DNA of 5,925 bases from NCBI GenBank assembly GCA_016219145.1, contig JACRCG010000068.1, positions 1 through 5,925 of the forward strand, written 5' to 3'. Below are positions 1-5,925 of this stretch, in pieces. The position numbers and the translations under genes are program-made. How positions within the stretch are numbered: the first letter of the stretch is position 1; each line of letters starts with the position of its first letter. The DNA is from Deltaproteobacteria bacterium. Lineage in GTDB: Bacteria > Desulfobacterota > Desulfuromonadia > Geobacterales > Pseudopelobacteraceae. A model generated the notes under the pieces. The model searched no databases and was not told where the DNA came from. It saw only the letters and a program-made list of their open reading frames with translations.

Positions 1-306
1 CCGGTTGGTCAACATCAGGCTGTAGGCCTCAAAAATGCTGAGAGTGCCTGGAATCGTGACAACCGGACTGGTCATGACATCACTGATCAGCAGAGTGTCC
101 AGATCCGTCAGCCGATCGGCCAGCCTGACCAGGTCGCGTTCTGTAAAAATCCCCTGCGGCATCTTCTTGTCTACAACCACCAGACAACTGATCTTGGCGT
201 CGGCCATGATTGAAATAGCCTCGGTCAGCGGTGTTTCAGGGGAAACACTGACAACCTGACGCGAAATGATCTGCCTGATCCTGGTCTTTTTTACCGTTAT
301 GCTCAT
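1..306 (-). CDS. CBS-domain protein, N-terminal part (3' end outside window)
   Basis: The minus strand is open from an ATG at 306 down to base 1, giving 102 residues with no stop, so the gene continues past the left edge. The start is supported by AGAAGGA at 316-322, nine bases upstream. The protein starts MSITVKKTRIRQIIS and shows a CBS-type pattern: a first strand with VVSVSPETPLTEAISIM (about residues 18-34), then SCLVVVDKKMPQGIFTERDL (about 44-63), then a second CBS start with ISDVMTSPVVTIPGTLS (about 78-94). This matches paired CBS (Bateman) modules, which bind adenine nucleotides or similar ligands and regulate an attached or partner domain. In Geobacter-like organisms such modules are often fused to PAS, GGDEF or histidine-kinase parts, but the effector portion lies outside the window, so its output is unknown. 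No signal peptide or membrane segment is visible; it is probably cytosolic. Confidence 0.85.
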   Translation of the reverse strand, partial: MSITVKKTRIRQIISRQVVSVSPETPLTEAISIMADAKISCLVVVDKKMPQGIFTERDLVRLADRLTDLDTLLISDVMTSPVVTIPGTLSIFEAYSLMLTNR

Positions 307-332
307 GGGACAACATCCTTCTGATGTTTACC

Positions 333-351
333 GCCTTTAAAACTCAAAGGC
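333..351. promoter_or_regulatory. Inverted repeat at the CBS gene start site (possible operator)
   Basis: GCCTTT (333-338) and AAAGGC (346-351) are perfect inverted arms separated by 7 bases. The element abuts the predicted -10 box and covers the predicted start site, which is where a repressor would block transcription. It could equally be a short leader hairpin. No regulator can be named from the sequence. Confidence 0.3.
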
Positions 352-352
352 T

Positions 353-381
353 TATATACCCTGTATCTCATGGCTTTTCAA
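353..381 (-). promoter_or_regulatory. Sigma70-type promoter of the CBS-domain gene
   Basis: On the minus strand TTGAAA (381-376) is followed by exactly 17 bases and TATATA (358-353), which are near-consensus -35 and -10 boxes. Transcription would begin near 346, leaving about 40 bases of leader with a good ribosome-binding site. A perfect TTGACA also lies at 395-390, but no reasonable -10 stands 16-18 bases from it. A promoter here makes sense because the terminator at 453-490 would stop transcription arriving from hcp. Confidence 0.6.
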
Positions 382-452
382 CTAGTTCCTGTCAAATACG
401 TTCTTCAAGCCAATCGTGCACATTGTGTCGTAATGCTTCGCGATTGTTCACG

Positions 453-490
453 CAAAAATGGCGCAGAGCCAAAGCCTTGCGCCATTTTTG
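453..490. terminator. Bidirectional intrinsic terminator downstream of hcp
   Basis: The arms CAAAAATGGCGCA (453-465) and TGCGCCATTTTTG (478-490) are perfect 13-base inverted repeats around a 12-base loop. The G+C-rich inner stem is followed on either strand by a run of five T. It starts 22 bases past the hcp stop codon, so it ends the hcp transcript and isolates the CBS gene from it. Confidence 0.9.
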
Positions 491-512
491 TTTCCGGATG
501 TGCGAGCAGTTT

Positions 513-2114
513 CTACCCTAAAATCGCCTTTATATCCGCCTCAGCGGTCGTAATCGGGGCAATATTGAAGTTCTCGACCAGGAAGTTGAGTACGTTCGGG
601 GTAATGAAGGCCGGCAGTGTCGGTCCAAGCTTGATATTTTTGATGCCCAGGTGGAAGAGGGTCAGCAGTATCACAACCGCCTTCTGCTCGTACCAGGAGA
701 GGATCATCGATAGCGGCAGGTCGTTTACGCCGCATTCGAAAGCACCCGCCAGAGCTACCGCGATCTGGATGGCAGAGTAGGCGTCGTTGCACTGACCGAC
801 ATCCAGCAGGCGCGGAATGCCGCCGATGTCTCCGAACTCAAGTTTGTTGAAGCGGTATTTGCCGCAGGCCAAGGTCAGTATGACGGTGTCCTGGGGGAGC
901 TTCTCGGCAAACTCGGTGTAGTAGTTGCGTCCCGATTTGGCGCCGTCACAGCCGCCGATCAGGAAGAAATGCTTGATAGCGCCTGACTTGACGGCGGCAA
1001 TAACCTTGTCTGCCACGCCCAGCACAGCATTGTGGCCGAAACCGGTCAGAATTTCCTGGCCGGGGTTATCCGGGAAACCGGGCAGTTCAAGGGCTTTGTT
1101 GATGACAGCCGAAAAGTCCCATCCGTCAACATGCTTGACATCCGGCCAGGCCACCAGACCCCAGGTGTAGAGACGGTCCTTGTAGCTGTCGGACGGTTTC
1201 TGGATGCAGTTGGTGTTGAAAATGATCGCGCCGGGGAAATTAACGAACTCCTTGGCCTGATCCTGCCATGCGCCGCCGAAATTGCCGGCCAGATGGGTGT
1301 ACTTCTTCAGACCTGGATAGCCGTGAGCCGGCAGCATTTCGCCATGGGTATAGATGTTGATGCCTTTGCCTTCGGTCTGCTTGAGCAGCTCTTCCAGCAT
1401 TTTCAGATCGTGGCCGGTTACCAGAATAGCCTTGCCGGCCTTGGTGCCCAGCTGCACGGCGGTCGGGACCGGATGGCCGTAGGCGTCGGTATGGGCGTTG
1501 TTCAAGAGGCCCATGACGGTCAGGTTCTGCTTGCCGCACTCCATCGAGAGCCCGACAAAATCCATCAACCCCAGGTTGCTGTCTGTGGTGGCGGCCAGCG
1601 CCTTCTGGAAAAAGGCCATGACTTCATCATCGGTTTTGCCGAGGATCATGGCATGATCCATATACGCCGCCATACCCTTAAGACCCAGAGTCAGAATTTC
1701 GATGACGGAACGGATATCTTCGTTGACATGCAGAGTGCTGAGGCCGTGAGCCTCACCCTGGGCTACCATGCCGGCCAGATCATCAGCCGGTTTCCAGTCG
1801 GCCACCGGACCGGAGATGGTCACACCGGCAGCGGCTTTAGCCTTCTCTTTCAACTCGTAGCACTGTTTGATCAGGCCACCGATACGGGCGGCGTCGAAAT
1901 CCACGTTGGTTACGGTGGTGAAAAGCCCCTCAATCGTGAAGCGGTCGATTTCGGTATTACGCCCCAGCTTGTCGGCATACAGCGCCAGACTTTTCAGACC
2001 GTACAGCAGGTGGTCCTGCAGTGCAGCGACATCGGGCTTCTTGCCGCATACCCCTGAAATGTTACATCCAACCCCGTTTGCTGCCTGCTCGCATTGATTA
2101 CAAAACATGCTCAT
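513..2114 (-). CDS. hcp: Hybrid cluster protein (hydroxylamine / nitric oxide reductase), class I
   Basis: Complete 533-residue protein, within the usual 530-560 range of class I Hcp. The N-terminus carries the [4Fe-4S] motif C5-X2-C8-X8-C17-X5-C23, the short spacing typical of strict anaerobes and unlike the C-X2-C-X11-C-X6-C form of enteric Hcp. All ligands of the hybrid Fe-S-O cluster are in place: H235 (TGHDL), E259 (THGEM), C303 (NTNC), C389 (IGGCDG, the persulfide cysteine), C417 (LACGKYRF), C442 (VGQCNDA) and E476 (SWYEQK), with K478 also kept. Characterised family members are cytoplasmic, reduce hydroxylamine in vitro, and reduce nitric oxide in E. coli, so a role in nitrosative-stress defence is likely. 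The start at 2114 is chosen over the ATG two codons later because AGGAGG (2123-2128) lies 8 bases before it. No hcr-type reductase gene is adjacent; the electron donor is unknown. A terminator follows and a palindromic activator-like site precedes the gene. Confidence 0.98.
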   Translation of the reverse strand: MSMFCNQCEQAANGVGCNISGVCGKKPDVAALQDHLLYGLKSLALYADKLGRNTEIDRFTIEGLFTTVTNVDFDAARIGGLIKQCYELKEKAKAAAGVTISGPVADWKPADDLAGMVAQGEAHGLSTLHVNEDIRSVIEILTLGLKGMAAYMDHAMILGKTDDEVMAFFQKALAATTDSNLGLMDFVGLSMECGKQNLTVMGLLNNAHTDAYGHPVPTAVQLGTKAGKAILVTGHDLKMLEELLKQTEGKGINIYTHGEMLPAHGYPGLKKYTHLAGNFGGAWQDQAKEFVNFPGAIIFNTNCIQKPSDSYKDRLYTWGLVAWPDVKHVDGWDFSAVINKALELPGFPDNPGQEILTGFGHNAVLGVADKVIAAVKSGAIKHFFLIGGCDGAKSGRNYYTEFAEKLPQDTVILTLACGKYRFNKLEFGDIGGIPRLLDVGQCNDAYSAIQIAVALAGAFECGVNDLPLSMILSWYEQKAVVILLTLFHLGIKNIKLGPTLPAFITPNVLNFLVENFNIAPITTAEADIKAILG

Positions 2115-2139
2115 GTGTGTTTCCTCCTCTTGTCGGTTA

Positions 2140-2155
2140 TTCGAGTGAACTCGAA
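2140..2155 (-). promoter_or_regulatory. Dyad in the hcp leader
   Basis: TTCGAG and CTCGAA arms of 6 bp flank a 4-base spacer, lying 11 bases upstream of the AGGAGG of hcp and inside the predicted untranslated leader. In RNA it would form a small tetraloop hairpin that leaves the ribosome-binding site free. It may stabilise the message or be a secondary protein site; function is not shown. Confidence 0.35.
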
Positions 2156-2178
2156 GTTTTGTATATTTGTGTCTGGAG

Positions 2179-2184
2179 AGTATA
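2179..2184 (-). promoter_or_regulatory. -10 box of the hcp promoter
   Basis: TATACT on the minus strand (2184-2179) is a good -10 hexamer. The hexamer 17 bases upstream (CAAGTA) is a poor -35, so this promoter should need an activator. The start site would be near 2170-2172, giving a leader of about 57 bases. Confidence 0.5.
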
Positions 2185-2204
2185 TCACCTAAACCTCAAA
2201 ATAC

Positions 2205-2218
2205 TTGACTATGGTCAA
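2205..2218. promoter_or_regulatory. Crp/Fnr-family operator, candidate HcpR site
   Basis: TTGAC-TATG-GTCAA is a perfect 5+4+5 palindrome. Its centre (2211.5) lies 27 bases upstream of the hcp -10 box, which places it at about -40 to -41.5, the class II activator position. From memory, the consensus reported for HcpR of Desulfovibrio-type bacteria is TTGAC-N4-GTCAA, and HcpR is a nitrosative-stress regulator that controls hcp. The related FNR box is TTGAT-N4-ATCAA, so another family member could bind. Assignment to HcpR is inference; the palindrome and its spacing are visible. Confidence 0.65.
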
Positions 2219-2232
2219 TAATCTTCATTTCG

Positions 2233-2252
2233 GAAATTATTTGGCAAATTTC
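2233..2252. repeat. Inverted repeat in the hcp / small-peptide divergent region
   Basis: GAAATT (2233-2238) and AATTTC (2247-2252) are perfect 6-base arms around an 8-base spacer. The element sits upstream of the HcpR-like palindrome and roughly 100 bases from the divergent small gene. It is AT-rich and could be chance; an operator role is only possible. Confidence 0.2.
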
Positions 2253-2355
2253 TAGATCATCAATATTTCGCGATTGACATCCCAATATTCATATATTACG
2301 TTGGAAGCGTAAGTTAATTCTGGATTTTATGCAGAGTCTGTAATAAGGAGAAGAA

Positions 2356-2535
2356 ATGAAAGACATTCTGATAATGACAGGAGTTGTAGCAGCCTGGTTT
2401 GTGCTGCAGAAATTCATCCTGCCGGCCTTCGGGGTACGCACCTGAATGTCTGACAGTTGTGACCTCGGGGACCGGGGTACAAAGAAATCTGAGCCGAAGC
2501 TAGAATCTAAAGGGCCCGTAAAGCCTGAACCCTGA
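2356..2535 (+). CDS. Small single-pass membrane peptide, candidate 59-residue selenoprotein (in-frame TGA at 2443-2445)
   Basis: AAGGAG (2345-2350) lies five bases before an ATG at 2356. The first 29 codons encode MKDILIMTGVVAAWF, then VLQKFILPAFGVRT: one hydrophobic segment (about residues 4-17, perhaps to 22) behind a short charged N-terminus, ending at TGA 2443-2445. Without a gap the same frame continues for 29 sense codons (MSDSC, then a Lys/Glu/Pro-rich hydrophilic tail ending KPEP) to TGA 2533-2535. Reading the first TGA as selenocysteine gives a 59-residue protein with U30-MSDS-C35, a pair that could form a selenenylsulfide next to the membrane. A SECIS-like hairpin follows at the right distance. 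The gene diverges from hcp, suggesting a redox or stress role. Alternatives are a 29-residue peptide alone, or two 29-residue peptides coupled through TGAATG; the second ATG has only a weak GGGG 12 bases upstream. I do not recognise a named family. The existence of the first 29 residues is more secure (about 0.75) than the readthrough. Confidence 0.5.
2457..2482 (+). promoter_or_regulatory. SECIS-like stem-loop downstream of in-frame TGA
   Basis: TTGT (2457-2460) pairs with ACAA (2479-2482) and ACCTC (2462-2466) with GGGGT (2474-2478, one T-G wobble). G2461 is bulged and the 7-base loop is GGGGACC. The loop begins 22 bases after the TGA, close to the spacing in E. coli fdhF. A loop opening with G and a bulged base in the upper stem are also features of bacterial SECIS elements; fdhF bulges a U rather than a G. 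It overlaps coding sequence, as bacterial SECIS elements do. Confidence 0.45.
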
Positions 2536-3213
2536 AAAACGTTCTCATCCCTGCATGAATTTCCAAAAGACCGACAGGCTGCTGTTGTAAGCTTCTTGTA
2601 ATTGACTGACGCCTGTTAATGACTGCTGTCTTGTTAACCCCATCGCCATTGCAACGTGCCATGAACAACCAATTTGGTCCTTTCCCTGACTCCAGATTGT
2701 TGTTCAGTTTTGCATTATATGCCTCAATCCTAACAACCCGCTCGTTTATAAAACCTGCTAATTGCCACACATCAATTAATCATTGCAATAATCCCCTGCA
2801 ATCTGAAATTTTATCTCTCAGGTTAAATTCCTCACCCCTTGTGTAAATCAAACATTTTCCAGAGTTACAAGTGCCCAACTGTTTACGATAGGGCTGTTTA
2901 TTTTTATAGAGATCAATTAATTCGTATTGATTTTTATGGCTTGCTGGTGTATGTAGAACAACGTTTTCCATTACCCCGCTTGCATATTTATTGCACTGCA
3001 TAAATCAAATCGCCATATAACGAGTATCAAGGACTTTCAGTTATTTTTCCAAAGCTGCTTGTTGCCGAAATAAGGGCATTTTAGCACCGTAGTGTCAGCA
3101 AATATTTGTCTCCCTGATAGTGCCGCTGCAAATTACTACATTCAAACCGACATGTGATCCTTCCCAGGCAGCATGCCCGTTGTTATGCATTAGAACATCA
3201 TTCGGAGGGTTCC
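2536..3213. other. AT-rich intergenic region without a defensible gene
   Basis: By eye this 678-base stretch is clearly AT-richer than the flanking genes, especially 2880-3010. A minus-strand frame from 3001 to 2507 is broken only by TGA at 2782-2780, but it has no ribosome-binding site, no recognisable domain and low-complexity composition, and it overlaps the tail of the small gene. Small dyads are present: ATCAAT/ATTGAT (2912-2931, followed by a T run), a bulged ATTTAT-GC/GC-ATAAAT hairpin (2986-3005) and the palindrome CAAATATTTG (3099-3108). No convincing promoter for the gene at 3214 was found. It may hold a decayed gene or an unrecognised RNA. Confidence 0.5.
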
Positions 3214-5925
3214 ATGTCCCGCTTGTTCACTCTTTTTGTGACGGTTGTATTGATATATCTGTTGCCGGCCTGGAGCCATGCCGCCACCGTTGCGTCTGAC
3301 ATTTCGCACGCTCTGACCGGAGCGCGAGTGATCGCAACCCAGGCGCTTTTTAAAAGCCGCTCAGGTCAGCCGATATCTGCCGAATTGTCGCGTCTGATTG
3401 CGCTTCGCGAGGAACTGTCCGCGTTGAAGCTGCTGCTTGCAGAACGCAGGGCTGCCGTTGAAGCGCGCATATCTGCGCAAGGAGGGGGCAGCGCCGCTGA
3501 TCGCCAACAGTCGATGTCGTCAGTGCTTCCGGCTGCATTAGACGATCTGTTCACCATGCTTGATGCAGTGATTGGAAATGGTGGAACTGATAGCTTGCAG
3601 AAACTCCTTGATGGCATCGACCGGCTCGTTCCAAAACGCGCCCGCCCACTGCTTGGTTCCCTCCCCTACCGGCATACTAATTATCCCCCTCGTGAACCGG
3701 CAACTGCTCCACCGGTTGTTCCGGCCTACAAAGGTGGCGATCGCGCCATCTACGCCGCCGACACGGCCGCATCTCCCGAAGCCCCCCTGTCTAAAGAGAT
3801 CGTGGAACTGGCGCAGTCGCTACAGTGGAATCCGGTTTTGATCTACGAATGGGTCAAGAACAATGTCGAGACCGAATGGTACTGGGGCAGTATGAAAGGG
3901 GCCGGGGAGACTCTGCGCCAGAAAAGCGGCAACGACGCCGATCAGGCTGCATTGCTGGTGGCGCTGCTCAGATCCGCCAACTTTTCGGCCCGCTACGTTC
4001 GCGGCACTATAGACTTCTTCCCCGGCATCGAGCGCGCCAAGAACCTTACCGGCCTGGACGATCCGCTCAAGATTGCCGATTTCTTCCGCAAAGCCGGCAT
4101 CCCATTCAAGCCGGTTATATCCGGAGGAGGAATCACTAATTTTCTGATCGAGCATATCTGGGTCGAAGCCTTCATCCCCTACGCCAACTATCGAGGCGCG
4201 GTGGTGGATGATCAGGGTAAAATCTGGCTTGGCCTTGACACCAGCATCAAACCGCAAGGCTACACCCGCAGCCAGGGGGCGGGCGTTCCTGGAGATCTGC
4301 TGGGCATTCTGCGCGATGACTACCTGAACGCCGTCCAGACGCTTTCGCCGCTTGAATACCTCACCGGCAAGCTTGACGAACAACTTGCAGTAAGCCAGCC
4401 GGGCATAAGCTGGAGCAGCCTCAAGGACAGTGCCCTCCTGATCCCGGATGTATTGAAAATCATCCCCGACAGCATGCAGTTCAACCAAAAACAGATCACC
4501 GGCGAATATCAGTCTCTGCCGGACGAGTTGAAGCACAAACTGACCTTCAGCGCCACGGCGGGCGGCAGCGAACTCTTCTCCATAACTCAAGAAACTCACA
4601 AACTCTCCAACAAGCGTCTGGCGCTACGGGCCGAACCGGAAACCGTCGAAGACCAGAACACCATCAATTCCTTCGGAGGATTAAATAATACCCCGGCCTA
4701 TCTGGTCAGACTGCGTCCGGTTTTGACTCTGGACGGCGAACGTCTGGTCGTCGCTCAGGACGGCCTGCCGATGGGGGCCGATTTCACTCTCACCATCGAC
4801 ATCGTTACCCCCAACGGAACAGAGAGAATCACCAGCGGACAGATTAACGGCAACCTCTCCGTTATCAGCGTGGTGGCACAACAGTCCACGAAAAGCACGA
4901 ACGACACGAAAATTGTCGATGGGGATGATGCTGAGACTATCTTGTATAAAGAATCCACAAGTTATATTGACAGATGGAGCAAAGCCGAAGATGACCTGGC
5001 CGCACTGCTGGGGCAGCGCATCTCACGCCCTACCGTAACCATTGCCGCCGTGGGCGGCCAGATGGAGGTGACCACGCTGCTCGACATCCCCCACGACATG
5101 CAGTGGAAAGGGCTCTATCTGGACGCGGGTTACCGACGGATCGAAACCAGCGGCAGGAACGGACAGGAAAAGGAGTTCATGCGTCTGTCGGCGCTACAGG
5201 GCTCAATCCTTGAGAACCGCATTTTCGAGGATGATTTAAAGGTGGATTCCGTCTCCACCGCCAAACTGCTGCAACAGGCCAGGACAGGCGGCACACCCAT
5301 AATCAACATCGACAAGGCCAACATAGACTCGCTCCTGCCGACATTTGCTTTTGATGATAACGTAAAAGCCGACATTGCCAATGCGGTCAACCAGGGGCTG
5401 ACGGTTACTATCCCGCAGAATGAGATCGCCTATCAGGACTGGAGCGGCATTGGATATGTGAAGGAAAACCCGGAGACGGGCGAATCGGGCTGGATGCTGT
5501 CCGGGAGCGTGGCGGGGGGGATGACGGCGGTTGCCAAAACAGCGTGGATACAACAGGACTTGGCGAGCCTGCTGCAAAGCCCTTATACAACCACTAAACC
5601 AAACAAGAATATAAACGAAGCCAGTCGCGCCCTCCGTATTGGTGACTATCAGATCGGGACGGCCGGGAAAGCTCTCCCTGCACCTCTGATTGTACAGGTA
5701 GTGGACGCAAAGAATAACCCGGTACAGGGCATTGAGGTCACTTTTCGCATTATTCTGGGTGGAGGAAGTATTCAAACTTTGAGTGCAACTGGCGCGGTTG
5801 GTCCCAAATCCGAATCGACCGTAAAGGTAACCACCGGTGCTGACGGCATCGCCCGCGCCAAATTCACACTGGGCAAATACACTGCCGATGCGCCCTTGTA
5901 TTTATCCGGCGATCCGAACGCCATC
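3214..5925 (+). CDS. Giant secreted transglutaminase-like / Ig-like protein, N-terminal 904 residues (3' end outside window)
   Basis: The frame is open from ATG 3214 to the last base, behind GGAGGG (3204-3209). Residues 1-23 are a signal peptide (hydrophobic core, then SHA cleavage site), so it is exported. A likely coiled coil spans about 55-88, followed by a Pro-rich linker (150-170). A transglutaminase-like domain covers about 195-346: WYWGSMKGAGETL, SGNDADQAALLVALLRSA, ARYVRG, then HIWVEAF with H314, and GLDTS with D342. The catalytic Cys position in the G-x-C-x-D pattern is D241, so enzymatic activity is doubtful; this resembles related large proteins I recall with GNxxDQ there. Residues 650-770 contain a conserved region of such proteins (LLQQARTGGTPI, YQDWSGIGYV, PETGESGW, SGSVAGG). 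A Big_1-like Ig domain begins near 810 (GDYQIGTAGKALPAPLIVQV, NNPVQGIEVTF). The visible part has no cysteine. Related proteins often continue into more Ig domains or RHS/YD repeats, suggesting a surface or cell-contact role; this is inference. Confidence 0.9.
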   Translation, partial: MSRLFTLFVTVVLIYLLPAWSHAATVASDISHALTGARVIATQALFKSRSGQPISAELSRLIALREELSALKLLLAERRAAVEARISAQGGGSAADRQQSMSSVLPAALDDLFTMLDAVIGNGGTDSLQKLLDGIDRLVPKRARPLLGSLPYRHTNYPPREPATAPPVVPAYKGGDRAIYAADTAASPEAPLSKEIVELAQSLQWNPVLIYEWVKNNVETEWYWGSMKGAGETLRQKSGNDADQAALLVALLRSANFSARYVRGTIDFFPGIERAKNLTGLDDPLKIADFFRKAGIPFKPVISGGGITNFLIEHIWVEAFIPYANYRGAVVDDQGKIWLGLDTSIKPQGYTRSQGAGVPGDLLGILRDDYLNAVQTLSPLEYLTGKLDEQLAVSQPGISWSSLKDSALLIPDVLKIIPDSMQFNQKQITGEYQSLPDELKHKLTFSATAGGSELFSITQETHKLSNKRLALRAEPETVEDQNTINSFGGLNNTPAYLVRLRPVLTLDGERLVVAQDGLPMGADFTLTIDIVTPNGTERITSGQINGNLSVISVVAQQSTKSTNDTKIVDGDDAETILYKESTSYIDRWSKAEDDLAALLGQRISRPTVTIAAVGGQMEVTTLLDIPHDMQWKGLYLDAGYRRIETSGRNGQEKEFMRLSALQGSILENRIFEDDLKVDSVSTAKLLQQARTGGTPIINIDKANIDSLLPTFAFDDNVKADIANAVNQGLTVTIPQNEIAYQDWSGIGYVKENPETGESGWMLSGSVAGGMTAVAKTAWIQQDLASLLQSPYTTTKPNKNINEASRALRIGDYQIGTAGKALPAPLIVQVVDAKNNPVQGIEVTFRIILGGGSIQTLSATGAVGPKSESTVKVTTGADGIARAKFTLGKYTADAPLYLSGDPNAI

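Noticed and set aside
370..780. Plus-strand frame across the terminator and into the 3' end of hcp
   Set aside because: It runs through the perfect terminator hairpin and is antisense to hcp; no start signal supports it.
1032..2057. Plus-strand open frame of 341 codons opposite hcp
   Set aside because: It lies wholly antisense to hcp, whose metal ligands and length are all correct. Long antisense frames arise from codon bias in the real gene, and its translation shows no domain.
2274..2299. TTGACA with TATTAC as a sigma70 promoter for the small gene
   Set aside because: The spacing is only 14 bases; no hexamer at 16-18 bases resembles a -10 box.
2619..2846. Plus-strand 75-codon open frame in the AT-rich gap
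   Set aside because: No ribosome-binding site, no recognisable domain and a Ser/Asn/Leu-rich composition typical of chance translation.
3001..3213. GEMM-type (cyclic dinucleotide) riboswitch before the giant gene, as seen in some Geobacter leaders
   Set aside because: I looked for the characteristic GCAAA and GGGACGCAAAGCC core and found neither.
3820..4599. Minus-strand open frame of 259 codons opposite the transglutaminase-like region
   Set aside because: It is antisense to clearly recognisable transglutaminase-like motifs and has no credible ribosome-binding site or domain of its own.

Overview
The window looks like chromosomal DNA from a Desulfuromonadia-type anaerobe (Geobacter, Trichlorobacter or Pelobacter-like). 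This is inferred from a class I hybrid cluster protein of the strict-anaerobe kind, a CBS-domain signalling protein, a very large exported transglutaminase-like/Ig-like protein of a type common in that group, and a moderate GC content with an AT-rich intergenic stretch. No rRNA, tRNA, CRISPR array or insertion sequence was recognised.

Layout. Positions 1-306 (minus strand) hold the N-terminal 102 residues of a CBS-domain protein that runs off the left edge. It has a convincing sigma70-type promoter and a dyad at its start site. Positions 453-490 form a near-ideal bidirectional intrinsic terminator separating it from hcp. Positions 513-2114 (minus) encode a complete 533-residue hybrid cluster protein with every expected metal ligand. 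Its upstream region (2115-2355) carries a -10 hexamer with no matching -35. A perfect TTGAC-N4-GTCAA palindrome sits at the position of a class II Crp/Fnr-family activator, which is what HcpR control would look like.

Divergent from hcp, a very short gene starts at 2356 behind a strong ribosome-binding site. It encodes a 29-residue membrane peptide ending at TGA. That TGA is followed in frame, with no gap, by 29 more sense codons, and a bulged stem-loop lies at the distance and with the loop composition expected of a bacterial SECIS element. The best reading is a 59-residue single-pass membrane selenopeptide (U30, C35). The alternative is two coupled 29-residue peptides. This is the most novel candidate in the window.

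Positions 2536-3213 are AT-richer and hold no gene I can defend, only a minus-strand frame interrupted by one TGA and a few small dyads. From 3214 to the right edge runs one continuous plus-strand frame of 904 codons. It is a secreted protein with a signal peptide, a coiled coil, a transglutaminase-like fold whose catalytic cysteine is replaced by aspartate, a conserved WSGxGY-type region and the start of a Big_1-like Ig domain. It has no cysteine in the visible part and continues beyond the window.

Functional picture: hcp and possibly the divergent small membrane peptide would form a nitrosative/redox stress unit under a Crp/Fnr-family regulator. The CBS protein and the giant exported protein are probably independent neighbours.
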